64,000 bases of DNA from Nocardioides oceani (lineage in GTDB: Bacteria > Actinomycetota > Actinomycetes > Propionibacteriales > Nocardioidaceae), in the NCBI RefSeq assembly GCF_030412965.1, contig NZ_JAUHJQ010000006.1, positions 202,290 through 266,289 of the forward strand, given 5' to 3'. The first letter of the stretch is position 1. Each line of letters begins with the position of its first letter. A model generated the notes under the pieces. It was given only the letters and a program-made list of their open reading frames with translations. It was not told where the DNA came from and ran no database searches. The translations under genes and the position numbers were made by a program. Of the stretch, positions 27,682 to 36,304 are shown one piece after another.

Positions 27682-29505
27682 ATGCCCGTCAACCACGACA
27701 CCAGCTTCGTCGACCACCTGGCCCCGAACATGGCCGTGCAGTTCCTCGACCGCGTCGCCGCGTCGTCCGCGGCCGAGGCGTTCCGCTTCCCCCGCGGTGA
27801 GGCGTGGGAGTCCGTCACCTGGGCCCAGGCAGGGGAGCGGGTACGCCGCCTGGCCGCCGGCCTGCTGTCGCTCGGCCTGGAGTCCGAGCAGCGCGTCGGC
27901 ATCGCGGCCGGCACCCGCTACGAGTGGATCCTGGCCGACCTGGCGGTGATGTGCGCCGCCGGCGCGACGACCACCGTCTACCCGACGACCAACGCCCCCG
28001 ACGTGGCCTACATCCTCGGCGACGCCGAGTGCCGCATCGTCTTCGCCGAGGACGACGAGCAGCTGGCCAAGATCCGTGGCCACAAGAACGAGCTGCCGCA
28101 CCTGATGAAGGTCGTGACCTTCGACGGCACCGCCGACGGCGACTGGGTCATCTCGATGGACCAGCTCGCCGAGCTCGGCGAGAAGTACCTCGCCGACCAC
28201 CCCGACATCATCGAGCAGACCGCGCAGGCCATCGGGCCCGACCAGCTCGCGACGCTGATCTACACCTCCGGCACCACCGGCAAGCCCAAGGGCGTGCGGC
28301 TGCGCCACCGCTCCTGGGTCTACGAGGGCGCGGCGATCCAGGCCCAGGACATCCTCCACGAGGACGACCTGCAGTTCCTGTGGCTGCCGATGGCCCACTC
28401 CTTCGGCAAGGTGCTGCTCTCCAGCCAGCTCGCGTGCGGCTTCGCCACCGCGATCGACGGCCGCATCGACAAGATCGTGGAGAACCTCGGCATCGTGAAG
28501 CCGACGTTCATGGGCGCGGCCCCGCGCATCTTCGAGAAGGCCCACGGCCGGATCGTCACCATGCAGCAGGCCGAGGGCGGCGCCAAGGAGAAGATCTTCA
28601 AGAAGGCCTTCGAGGTCGGCATCAAGGTCGACCGGCTCCAGCGCGACGGCAAGTCCGTCCCGCTGCCGCTGAAGCTGCAGCACGGCCTGTTCGACAAGCT
28701 CGTCTTCAGCAAGGTCCGCGACCGCTTCGGCGGCCGGGTCCGCTTCTTCATCTCCGGCTCGGCGGCGCTGAACCAGGAGATCGCGGAGTGGTTCAACGCC
28801 GCAGGCATCCTCATCCTCGAGGGCTACGGCATGACCGAGAACGCCGCCGGCGCCACGGTCAACCACCCCGAGGACTACAAGATGGGCACCGTCGGCCCCG
28901 CGCTGCCGGGCGCCGAGGTCCGCATCGGCGAGGGCGACGAGGTCCAGATCAAGGGCCCGCACGTCATGGAGGGCTACCACAACCTGCCCGAGGAGACCGC
29001 GAAGGCGTTCACCGAGGACGGTTGGCTGCGCACCGGCGACAAGGGCTCGATGGACGCCGACGGCTTCCTCACCATCACCGGCCGGATCAAGGACCTGTTC
29101 AAGACCTCCGGCGGCAAGTACATCGCCCCCTCGGCCATCGAGTCGAAGTTCAAGGCGCTGTGCCCCTACACCAGCCAGTTCATGGTCTTCGGCAGCGAGC
29201 GCAACTACTGCGTCGCGCTGGTCACCCTCGACCCGGACGCGATGGCGGGCTGGGCCGAGGAGAACGGCATGTCGGGCGCGCCCTACACCGAGGTCGTCTC
29301 CTCCCCGCAGGTCAAGGAGATGGTCGCCGGGTACGTCGAGCAGCTCAACGGCCGCCTCAACCGCTGGGAGACCATCAAGAAGTGGGAGATCCTCGACCAC
29401 GACCTCACCATCGAGTCCGGCGAGCTGACCCCCTCGATGAAGGTCAAGCGCAACGTCGTGGAGGACAACAACAAGGCCCGGATCGACGCGCTCTACGCCT
29501 CGTGA
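27682..29505 (+). CDS. Long-chain acyl-CoA synthetase (AMP-forming)
   Basis: Activates long-chain fatty acids to acyl-CoA. The AMP-binding P-loop is TLIYTSGTTGKPKGV (from about residue 191), followed by the linker LEGYGMTENAAGATV and the signature DGWLRTGDKGSMDADGFLTITGRIKDLFKTSGGKY split over its conserved blocks (only the outline is given). The C-terminal catalytic Lys region ends LTPSMKVKRNVV. 607 aa, full length for the FadD15/FAA-type group. The frame is open upstream, but the ATG at 27682 with AGGAGA at ideal distance is chosen. The 175 bases upstream hold no other gene; TAGGTT near 27606 could be a -10 box. Confidence 0.93.
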   Translation: MPVNHDTSFVDHLAPNMAVQFLDRVAASSAAEAFRFPRGEAWESVTWAQAGERVRRLAAGLLSLGLESEQRVGIAAGTRYEWILADLAVMCAAGATTTVYPTTNAPDVAYILGDAECRIVFAEDDEQLAKIRGHKNELPHLMKVVTFDGTADGDWVISMDQLAELGEKYLADHPDIIEQTAQAIGPDQLATLIYTSGTTGKPKGVRLRHRSWVYEGAAIQAQDILHEDDLQFLWLPMAHSFGKVLLSSQLACGFATAIDGRIDKIVENLGIVKPTFMGAAPRIFEKAHGRIVTMQQAEGGAKEKIFKKAFEVGIKVDRLQRDGKSVPLPLKLQHGLFDKLVFSKVRDRFGGRVRFFISGSAALNQEIAEWFNAAGILILEGYGMTENAAGATVNHPEDYKMGTVGPALPGAEVRIGEGDEVQIKGPHVMEGYHNLPEETAKAFTEDGWLRTGDKGSMDADGFLTITGRIKDLFKTSGGKYIAPSAIESKFKALCPYTSQFMVFGSERNYCVALVTLDPDAMAGWAEENGMSGAPYTEVVSSPQVKEMVAGYVEQLNGRLNRWETIKKWEILDHDLTIESGELTPSMKVKRNVVEDNNKARIDALYAS

Positions 29506-29564
29506 TGCACCCTTGACCCACGGCTGAACCAGTCGTCGGACCACCCAGAGGTGGCCACCCCCGG

Positions 29565-29593
29565 TTGACGCGTTCGAACGCATGTTCGATACT
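29565..29593 (+). promoter_or_regulatory. SOS promoter with LexA box in the spacer (imuA'-imuB-dnaE2)
   Basis: TTGACG (29565-29570) and GATACT (29588-29593) are separated by exactly 17 bases. The spacer carries TCGAACGCATGTTCGA (29574-29589), which fits the actinobacterial/Gram-positive LexA box GAAC-N4-GTTC with matching outer TC/GA arms. LexA bound here would block RNA polymerase directly. The -10 box ends 5 bases before the GTG of imuA', so the transcript is probably leaderless. Confidence 0.9.
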
Positions 29594-29598
29594 GGGGC

Positions 29599-30276
29599 GT
29601 GGCCACCTCTTCCTCTGCAGCGTCGCCCTCGGTGGGGGGCGAGATCGAGCGCCTGCGCGAGCGCATGCAGCGGATGACCGACGGCGTCCCGCGGCGGCCG
29701 CTGCCCACCCACCCCGCGCTCGGCGGGGTGGTCCAGCTGCGCACCGGCGGCAGCTACGAGGTCGACAGCGCCACGCTCGCGCTGGCCCTGATGGCCGGTC
29801 CGTCGCAGGCCGGTGAGTGGTGCGCGGTCGTGGGCGTGCCGGACTTCGGCGCCGAGGCGGCGGCCGCCGCCGGCGTCGAGCTCGGCCGCACCGTGCTGGT
29901 CCCCGAGCCCGGCGAGCAGTGGCTGGAGGTCACCGCCGCGCTCGTCGACGTCGTCCCGCTCGTCGTGCTGCGCCCGCCGCCGCGGGTCGGCGAGCACGTC
30001 GCCGAGAAGCTCGGCGCCCGGCTGCGCAAGCGCGCGGGCGTGCTGGTCTCCCTCGGCCCGTGGCCGCGCTGCGAGGTCCGGCTCACCACCGCCGAGCCGC
30101 GGTGGACCGGCGTCGGTCTCGGCCACGGCCACCTGCGCAGCCGCCGGCTGGTCGTCGAGGCGCGGCGCGGGTCGGCTCCGCCGCGGCGTACGGCGTTGTG
30201 GTTCCCCGGCGAGCAGGGCGCTCCCGCGCCGGCCGCCCCGGTGGTCCTCCCCGGGCCCGTCGCGGTCGCGGGCTGA
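29599..30276 (+). CDS. imuA': ImuA'-like (SulA/RecA-related) mutasome accessory protein
   Basis: First gene of the SOS mutagenesis cassette. In mycobacteria ImuA' works with ImuB and DnaE2 in error-prone translesion synthesis. The 225-aa protein has the RecA-like core but no complete Walker A: GGVVQLRTGGSYEVDSATLAL stands where a P-loop would be (given in part). Blocks typical of this family are EWCAVVGVPDFGAEAAAAAG, LVPEPGEQWLEVTAALVD and VGLGHGHLRSRRL. The call rests on these and on the position directly before imuB and dnaE2 behind a LexA box. GTG start at the predicted transcription start. Confidence 0.85.
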   Translation: MATSSSAASPSVGGEIERLRERMQRMTDGVPRRPLPTHPALGGVVQLRTGGSYEVDSATLALALMAGPSQAGEWCAVVGVPDFGAEAAAAAGVELGRTVLVPEPGEQWLEVTAALVDVVPLVVLRPPPRVGEHVAEKLGARLRKRAGVLVSLGPWPRCEVRLTTAEPRWTGVGLGHGHLRSRRLVVEARRGSAPPRRTALWFPGEQGAPAPAAPVVLPGPVAVAG

Positions 30277-30277
30277 G

Positions 30278-31822
30278 ATGCGCGCACTCGTCGTGTGGTG
30301 CCCCGACTGGCCGGTGGTCGCCGCCCTGGCCGAGGAGGCCCGCCCACCGCGGCAGCCGGCCGCGGTCTTCTCCGCCAACGTCGTGCAGGCCGTCAACGGT
30401 CCCGCCCGCGACTTCGGCGTACGCCGCGGCATGCGGCGGCGCGACGCCCAGGCGCGCTGCCCCGAGATCGCCGTCCTCGCCGCCAACCCCGACCGGGACG
30501 CCCGGGCGTTCGAGGACGTCCTCGCGGTCCTGGAGCAGCTGCGGCCGGGGGTCGCGCCGCTGCGGCCCGGCCTGGTCGCGCTGCGCTCGCCGGGCCGGTT
30601 CTACGGCGGGGAGGCCGAGGCCGCGGCCGTCGTGGCCGAGCGGCTGGTCCGGCACGGGGTCTGGGACTGCCGGGTGGGGATCGCCGACGAGCTGTTCACC
30701 GCCGAGCAGGCCGCGCGGCGTGCCGAGCCGCAGGACAGCGTGGTGGTGCCGGCGGGGGAGTCGGTGCCGTTCCTGCGCGCGCTGCCGGTCGAGGTTCTCG
30801 AGGACCCCGAGACCGTCGGCCTGCTCAAGCGGCTGGGGCTGCGCTCGCTGGGGCAGCTGGCCGACCTCGGTGCCGGGGACGTCCTGGCCCGGTTCGGCCG
30901 GCAGGTGGCGTGGGTGCACCGGATCGTCTCGGGCCGGGGCGAGACGCTGCTGGCCGAGCGCGCCGTCCCGCCGGACCTCGAGGTGCACGTCGACTTCGAG
31001 CCGCCGCTGGACTCCGCGGAGACGATCTCCTTCAGTGCCCGGCGCACCGCCGACGCCTTCGTCGAGCGGCTGGCCCGCCACGGCCTGGTCTGCACCGAGC
31101 TGCTCGTGCAGGCCGAGGCCGACGGGGTGGTCGCCTCCTCGCGGCGGTGGGTGCACCCGCGCTGGTTCGGCGCCGCGGACGTCGTCGACCGGCTGCACTG
31201 GCAGCTGCAGGGCGCCATGAACGGGCTGAGCAGGGGCGGGGAGGTCCGCGCCCCGGTCGAGCGGGTGCGGTTCGTGCCCGAGACCGTCGTCCCCGACGCG
31301 GTCCATGCCGACGGGCTCTGGGGCGGCACCGACGAGCGGGTCCAGCGGGGGATCGCCCGGGTCCAGGGGATGCTCGGCCACGAGGCGGTCGTCGTGCCGG
31401 TGCTCCAGGGCGGCCGGGCGCCGGCGGACCGGCAGGCGATGGTGCCCTGGGGCGAGCGGCCCACCGGGCTGCGGCCCACCGGGCTGCCCTGGCCGGGCAG
31501 CATCCCGCCCCCGGCGCCGGCCCGGGTGCTGGCCGACCCGTGGCCGGCGGCGCTGGTCGAGCCGGGCGGGCGGCCGGTCGTGGTCGACGAGCGGGGGGCG
31601 GTGCGCGGGGAACCGGCGCGGTTCCGCCCGCACGCCGACGAGCCGTGGCAGCCGGTCGCGGCGTGGGCCGGCCCGTGGCCGGTCGAGGAGCTGTGGTGGG
31701 AGGGCACGCCGCGCCGGGTGGCCCGCTTCCAGGTCGTGGGGGTCGACGGGCGCGCCTGGCTGATGACGTACGACCAGGCCGCCGCGGAGTCGGTCTGGTG
31801 GACCGAGGCGGGCTACGACTGA
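30278..31822 (+). CDS. imuB: ImuB, Y-family polymerase-like mutasome hub
   Basis: Y-family DNA polymerase homologue that lacks activity and serves as adaptor between the sliding clamp, ImuA' and DnaE2. The N-terminal MRALVVWCPDWPVVAA replaces the acidic D-x-D palm start of active Y-family enzymes. GRFYGGEAEAAAVVAERL and the HhH-type LKRLGLRSLGQLADLG follow, then the little-finger-like region SAETISFSARRTADAFVERL. The C-terminus ends with FQVVGVDGRAWLMTYDQAAA, as in other ImuB proteins. The ATG is 1 base after the imuA' stop. 514 aa. Its TGA overlaps the ATG of an eight-codon cistron that leads into dnaE2. Confidence 0.93.
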   Translation: MRALVVWCPDWPVVAALAEEARPPRQPAAVFSANVVQAVNGPARDFGVRRGMRRRDAQARCPEIAVLAANPDRDARAFEDVLAVLEQLRPGVAPLRPGLVALRSPGRFYGGEAEAAAVVAERLVRHGVWDCRVGIADELFTAEQAARRAEPQDSVVVPAGESVPFLRALPVEVLEDPETVGLLKRLGLRSLGQLADLGAGDVLARFGRQVAWVHRIVSGRGETLLAERAVPPDLEVHVDFEPPLDSAETISFSARRTADAFVERLARHGLVCTELLVQAEADGVVASSRRWVHPRWFGAADVVDRLHWQLQGAMNGLSRGGEVRAPVERVRFVPETVVPDAVHADGLWGGTDERVQRGIARVQGMLGHEAVVVPVLQGGRAPADRQAMVPWGERPTGLRPTGLPWPGSIPPPAPARVLADPWPAALVEPGGRPVVVDERGAVRGEPARFRPHADEPWQPVAAWAGPWPVEELWWEGTPRRVARFQVVGVDGRAWLMTYDQAAAESVWWTEAGYD

Positions 31823-31848
31823 TGGCCGAGAAGCACCGGGGGGACTGA
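31822..31848 (+). CDS. Eight-codon cistron linking imuB and dnaE2
   Basis: An ATG overlaps the imuB stop (TGATG at 31820-31824), reads MAEKHRGD, and ends in a TGA that overlaps the dnaE2 ATG (TGATG at 31846-31850). Both joins are typical of termination-reinitiation. The cistron contains the GGGGGGAC tract that would serve as dnaE2 ribosome-binding site. The peptide itself may have no function; the point is probably to pass ribosomes from imuB to dnaE2. Chance is possible for so short a frame, but the double overlap is exact. Confidence 0.45.
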   Translation: MAEKHRGD

Positions 31849-34800
31849 TGGGCTGGAACAACCCCACGATGCCCTGGGCCGAGCTCGAGCGGCGGCTCTC
31901 GGGCCGCCCGGACCTGTCCTCGGAGGCGCCGATCTCGCGGCGCAAGCGGCGGCCCCAGCAGACCGACGTCGCCGCGCCCGACGGTCCGGTGGTGCCCTAC
32001 GCCGAGCTGCACTGCCACTCCAGCTTCAGCTTCCTCGACGGCGCCAGCTCGCCGGACCAGCTGGTGCTCGAGGCGATCCGGCTGGGCCTGGACTCGTTGG
32101 CGATCACCGACCACGACGGCTTCCACGGCGCGCCGCTGTTCGCCGAGACCGCGCAGGTCAACGCCGCGCCGTCGGGCCGCTCGGGCCTGCGCACGGCGTA
32201 CGGCTCGGAGCTCTCCCTCGACCTGGGCCGCGCCCAGCAGGGCGTGGCCGACCCCGAGGGCACCCACCTGCTGGTGCTCGCCCGCGGCGTGGAGGGCTAC
32301 CACCGGCTGGCAGCGGCGATCACCGACGCGCACCTGCGCGGGCAGGAGAAGGGGCGCCCGGTCTACGACCTCGCCGAGCTCGGCGAGCGGGGGCGCGGCC
32401 ACTGGCTGGTGCTGACCGGGTGCCGCAAGGGCGCGGTCCGCTCGGCGCTGCGGGCCGACGGCCCGGCCGGGGCCGCGCGCGAGCTGCGCCGGCTGGTCGA
32501 GCTGTTCGGCCGCGACTCGGTGGCCGTGGAGCTGGTCGACCACGGCTACCCGGGCGACTCCGGCGACAACGACCTGCTCTTCGCGCTGGCCGCCGAGCAC
32601 GGCCTGCCCGCGGTGGCGACCAACAACGTCCACCACGCCCGCCCCGGCGACCACCGGCTGGCCGCCGCGATGGCGGCGATCCGCGCGCGGCGCAGCCTGG
32701 CCGACATGGACGGCTGGCTGCCCGCGAGCGGCGCGGCGTGCCTGCGGTCGGGGGAGGAGATGGCGCGGCGGTTCGCCCGCTACCCCGGCGCGGTGGTCCG
32801 CTCGGTGGAGCTGGCCGACCAGGTCGTCTTCGACCTGCAGAAGGCGACCCCGCGGCTGCCCAAGGACGGCATCCCCGAGGGGCACACCCCGATCAGCTGG
32901 CTGAAGGTGCTGACCTGGCGCGGCTTCGAGGAGCGCTACTACGGCACCGACCTCGAGACCGAGGCGCGCGCCAAGATCCACCACGAGCTGGAGGTCATCG
33001 AGCGCAAGGACTTCGCCGGCTACTTCGTCATCGTCCACGACATCGTCGCCTTCGCCCGCTCCCGCGGGATCCTGTGCCAGGGCCGCGGGTCCGCGGCGAG
33101 CTCGGTGGTCTGCCACGCGCTCGGGATCACCGCCATCGACCCGGTCTTCTACCGGCTGCCCTTCGAGCGGTTCATCTCCGAGCACCGCGACGAGGAGCCC
33201 GACATCGACGTCGACTTCGACTCCGACCGCCGCGAGGAGGTCATCCAGTGGGTCTACGAGCGCTACGGCCGGCACAACGCCGCGCAGGTCGCCAACGTCA
33301 TCAGCTACCGCCCCAAGATGGCCGTGCGCGACGCCGCCAAGGCGCTCGGCTTCTCGCCCGGCCAGCAGGACGCCTGGTCGAAGTCGATCTCCAGCTGGAC
33401 CAAGGTCGAGCCCGACGGCGACCCCGGCGAGACCGAGGTCCCCGAACAGGTGGTCGCGCTGGCCAACCAGCTGCTCTCCACCCCGCGCCACCTCGGCATC
33501 CACTCCGGCGGGATGGTGCTCACCGAGCGACCCATCGGCGAGGTCTGCCCGATCGAGCACGCCCGGATGGAGAACCGCACGGTCCTGCAGTGGGACAAGG
33601 ACGGCTGCGAGTTCATGGGCCTGGTCAAGTTCGACCTGCTCGGGCTCGGGATGCTCTCCGCGCTCGACCACATGATGCGCATCGCCGCCGAGCACCTCGG
33701 GGACCGCTGGGAGCTGGCGACCATCCCCAAGGAGGAGCCGGCGGTCTACGACATGCTCTGCCGCGCGGACTCCATCGGCGTCTTCCAGGTCGAGAGCCGC
33801 GCCCAGATCGGCACCCTCCCGCGGCTGCAGCCGCGCTGCTTCTACGACCTGGCGATCGAGATCGCGCTCATCCGCCCCGGCCCTATCCAGGGCGGCGCGG
33901 TCCACCCCTACGTCCGCCGCGCCACCGGCCGCGAGCCGGTCACCTACCCCCACCCCGAGCTGGTGCCGGTGCTCGAGCGGACCCTCGGCGTGCCGCTGTT
34001 CCAGGAGCAGCTGATGGACATGGCCAAGACCATCGGTGACTGCACGCCCGACGAGGCCGACCTGCTGCGCCGGGCGATGGGCTCCAAGCGCGGCGTGGAG
34101 CGGATCGAGAGCATCAAGCACAAGCTGTACGCCGGGATGGAGCGCCGCGGGATCGTCGGGGACGACGCCGACGCGATCTACGTCAAGATCCTGTCCTTCG
34201 CCAACTTCGGCTTCGCCGAGAGCCACTCGCTCTCCTTCGCCAAGCTCGTCTACGCCAGCTCGTGGTTCAAGCTGCACTACCCGGGCGCGTTCCTCGCCGG
34301 GCTGCTCCGGGCCCAGCCGATGGGCTTCTACTCCCCGCAGTCGCTCGTCGGTGACGCCCGCCGGCACGGCGTCACCGTGCTCAAGCCCGACCTCGAGCGC
34401 TCCGGCGCGCAGGCCGACCTCGAGCCGCTGACCTCGGACGCGCGCACCTCCGGCCTGGACTCCTGCCTGCTCGACCACCCGGGCAAGACGTTCTTCGTCC
34501 CGGGCACCCCCGACCCCACCCCGCAGCACCGGCGGGACACGGCGTACGCCGTCCGGCTGGGGCTGGACTCCGTGCGCGGCATCGGTCCGGACGTGGCCGC
34601 GCGGATCGTGGCCGCCCGGGCGGAGCGGCCGTTCGCCGACCAGGTGGACCTGTCCCGGCGCGCCGGTCTCGACGCCCGCCAGCTCGAGGCGCTGGCCACC
34701 GCGGGGGTCTTCGACAGCAGCGGGCTGACCCGTCGCCAGGCGCTGTGGAACGCCGGCTGGACCGAGCGGGAGGACCAGCTCGAGGGAGTCCGGGTCTCCG

Positions 34801-35264
34801 GGGACGCGCCGATGCTGCCCGACATGGACGAGGTCGAGCTGACGATGGCCGACCTCTGGGCCACCGGCGTGACGCCCGACAGCCACCCGTTCGGCCACCT
34901 GCGCGGCCAGCTGCGGCGCGCCGGGGTCCGCTCGGTGGCCGAGCTGGCCACCACCGAGCCGAACCGCCGGATCAGCGTCGCGGGCCTGGTCACGCACCGG
35001 CAGCGGCCGGGCACGGCCGGCGGGGTCACGTTCCTCAACCTCGAGGACGAGACCGGCATGCTCAACGTCATCTGCACCGTCGGCGTCTGGCGCCGCCACC
35101 GCAAGGCCGCCGCCGGCTCCTCGGCGGTGGTCGTCCGCGGGATGCTCGAGCGCGAGGACGGCGCCACCAACCTGGTGGCCGACAAGATCTCCTCCCTCGA
35201 GGACCTCCATCCCGAGGCGGGCCGGGCGCTGCGCGAGAAGCACCGCTCCCGCGACTTCCGCTGA
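31848..35264 (+). CDS. dnaE2: Error-prone DNA polymerase DnaE2
   Basis: C-family polymerase of the SOS mutasome, copying past lesions. It has an N-terminal PHP domain (YAELHCHSSFSFLDGASSP, then ITDHDGFHG), the palm with CQGRGSAASSVVCHALG and PDIDVDFDSDRREEVIQW (catalytic Asp residues), and the finger region GSKRGVERIESIKHKLY. A tandem HhH (GLDSVRGIGPDVAARIVAAR) and a C-terminal OB fold (ISVAGLVTHRQRPGTAGG) complete it. At 1138 aa it is shorter than DnaE1 and lacks its C-terminal tau-binding extension, as expected for DnaE2. The ATG is coupled to the mini-cistron after imuB. Confidence 0.96.
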   Translation: MGWNNPTMPWAELERRLSGRPDLSSEAPISRRKRRPQQTDVAAPDGPVVPYAELHCHSSFSFLDGASSPDQLVLEAIRLGLDSLAITDHDGFHGAPLFAETAQVNAAPSGRSGLRTAYGSELSLDLGRAQQGVADPEGTHLLVLARGVEGYHRLAAAITDAHLRGQEKGRPVYDLAELGERGRGHWLVLTGCRKGAVRSALRADGPAGAARELRRLVELFGRDSVAVELVDHGYPGDSGDNDLLFALAAEHGLPAVATNNVHHARPGDHRLAAAMAAIRARRSLADMDGWLPASGAACLRSGEEMARRFARYPGAVVRSVELADQVVFDLQKATPRLPKDGIPEGHTPISWLKVLTWRGFEERYYGTDLETEARAKIHHELEVIERKDFAGYFVIVHDIVAFARSRGILCQGRGSAASSVVCHALGITAIDPVFYRLPFERFISEHRDEEPDIDVDFDSDRREEVIQWVYERYGRHNAAQVANVISYRPKMAVRDAAKALGFSPGQQDAWSKSISSWTKVEPDGDPGETEVPEQVVALANQLLSTPRHLGIHSGGMVLTERPIGEVCPIEHARMENRTVLQWDKDGCEFMGLVKFDLLGLGMLSALDHMMRIAAEHLGDRWELATIPKEEPAVYDMLCRADSIGVFQVESRAQIGTLPRLQPRCFYDLAIEIALIRPGPIQGGAVHPYVRRATGREPVTYPHPELVPVLERTLGVPLFQEQLMDMAKTIGDCTPDEADLLRRAMGSKRGVERIESIKHKLYAGMERRGIVGDDADAIYVKILSFANFGFAESHSLSFAKLVYASSWFKLHYPGAFLAGLLRAQPMGFYSPQSLVGDARRHGVTVLKPDLERSGAQADLEPLTSDARTSGLDSCLLDHPGKTFFVPGTPDPTPQHRRDTAYAVRLGLDSVRGIGPDVAARIVAARAERPFADQVDLSRRAGLDARQLEALATAGVFDSSGLTRRQALWNAGWTEREDQLEGVRVSGDAPMLPDMDEVELTMADLWATGVTPDSHPFGHLRGQLRRAGVRSVAELATTEPNRRISVAGLVTHRQRPGTAGGVTFLNLEDETGMLNVICTVGVWRRHRKAAAGSSAVVVRGMLEREDGATNLVADKISSLEDLHPEAGRALREKHRSRDFR

Positions 35265-35346
35265 CCCGCCTCGACGGGCGCGGGGTCATCGGTGCGGCTG
35301 GGGGTGCGCACAGCGGCCGCACAGGGACGACGGCTCGAATGACGCC

Positions 35347-36240
35347 ATGAGCACCCAGCACTCCTCCGCCGACCTCGAGGACCACGACCTCGGCCTCTCC
35401 TCCGACCTCCCGCGCATCCTGGGTCGCCGACGCCTCTTCGGCCTGGCCGGCGGCGTCGGTGCGGCCGCCGCGCTGGTCGCCTGCGGCGCCGACGAGACCA
35501 CCACCGAGCTGACCTCGACCGGCTCCCGGCCGACCCCGCCTTCCGGTGGCCCGCCGGCCGGCGGCGGCGCCGGGGGTCCCGGCGGTGCCGAGGGGTCGGA
35601 CGTCGACGTCGCCGAGGGCGAGATCCCCGAGGAGACCGCCGGGCCGTACCCCGGTGACGGCTCCAACGGCGCGAACGTGCTGACCGAGTCCGGCGTGGTG
35701 CGCAGCGACCTCACCACGAGCTTCGGCTCCGCGTCGAGGGTCGCCGAGGGCGTGCCGGTCACCATCCGGCTCCGCGTCCAGGACCTGTCCGGCGACGACG
35801 TCTCGCCGCTGGTCGGTGCCGCGTTCTACCTGTGGCACTGCGACCGGGCCGGGGAGTACTCGATGTACTCGGAGGCCATCGCCGAGGAGAACTACCTGCG
35901 CGGGGTCCAGGAGACCGACGAGGACGGCCGCGTGGAGTTCACCAGCATCTTCCCCGCCTGCTACGACGGCCGCTGGCCGCACATGCACTTCGAGGTCTAC
36001 GAGTCGCTGGCCTCGGCGACGACGTACACCAACAAGCTGCGCACCTCCCAGCTCGCCCTGCCCGAGGACGTGTGCCGCGAGGTGTACGCGACCGACGGCT
36101 ACGAGACCAGCCTCGACAACCTCAACCGGGTCGCGCTCGACACCGACATGGTCTTCGCCGACGGCCACTCGCTGCAGCTGGCGAAGGTGACCGGATCGGT
36201 CGAGGAGGGCTACACGATCAGCCTCAACGTGCCGGTCTGA
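35347..36240 (+). CDS. Intradiol ring-cleavage dioxygenase-like exported lipoprotein
   Basis: The N-terminus has a Tat-type signal (GRRRLFGLAGGVGAAAALVAC) with a lipobox Cys, then a Gly/Pro/Ser linker to about residue 90. The rest matches the intradiol dioxygenase fold: ETAGPYPGDG, AAFYLWHCDRAGEYSMYS with the Tyr ligand candidate, and CYDGRWPHMHFEVYES, which supplies Tyr and two His ligands for non-haem Fe(III). Twin-arginine export would allow cofactor loading before secretion. These exported members have no well-established substrate; catechol-like aromatics or a non-enzymatic role are both possible. 297 aa. It stands alone between dnaE2 and hemW. Confidence 0.85.
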   Translation: MSTQHSSADLEDHDLGLSSDLPRILGRRRLFGLAGGVGAAAALVACGADETTTELTSTGSRPTPPSGGPPAGGGAGGPGGAEGSDVDVAEGEIPEETAGPYPGDGSNGANVLTESGVVRSDLTTSFGSASRVAEGVPVTIRLRVQDLSGDDVSPLVGAAFYLWHCDRAGEYSMYSEAIAEENYLRGVQETDEDGRVEFTSIFPACYDGRWPHMHFEVYESLASATTYTNKLRTSQLALPEDVCREVYATDGYETSLDNLNRVALDTDMVFADGHSLQLAKVTGSVEEGYTISLNVPV

Positions 36241-36304
36241 GTGCCCGTGCGGGGCCTCGTCCGGCGATGTGGCCGGCCGGGTGCCCGGTGGGAGGATGGA
36301 GCGC

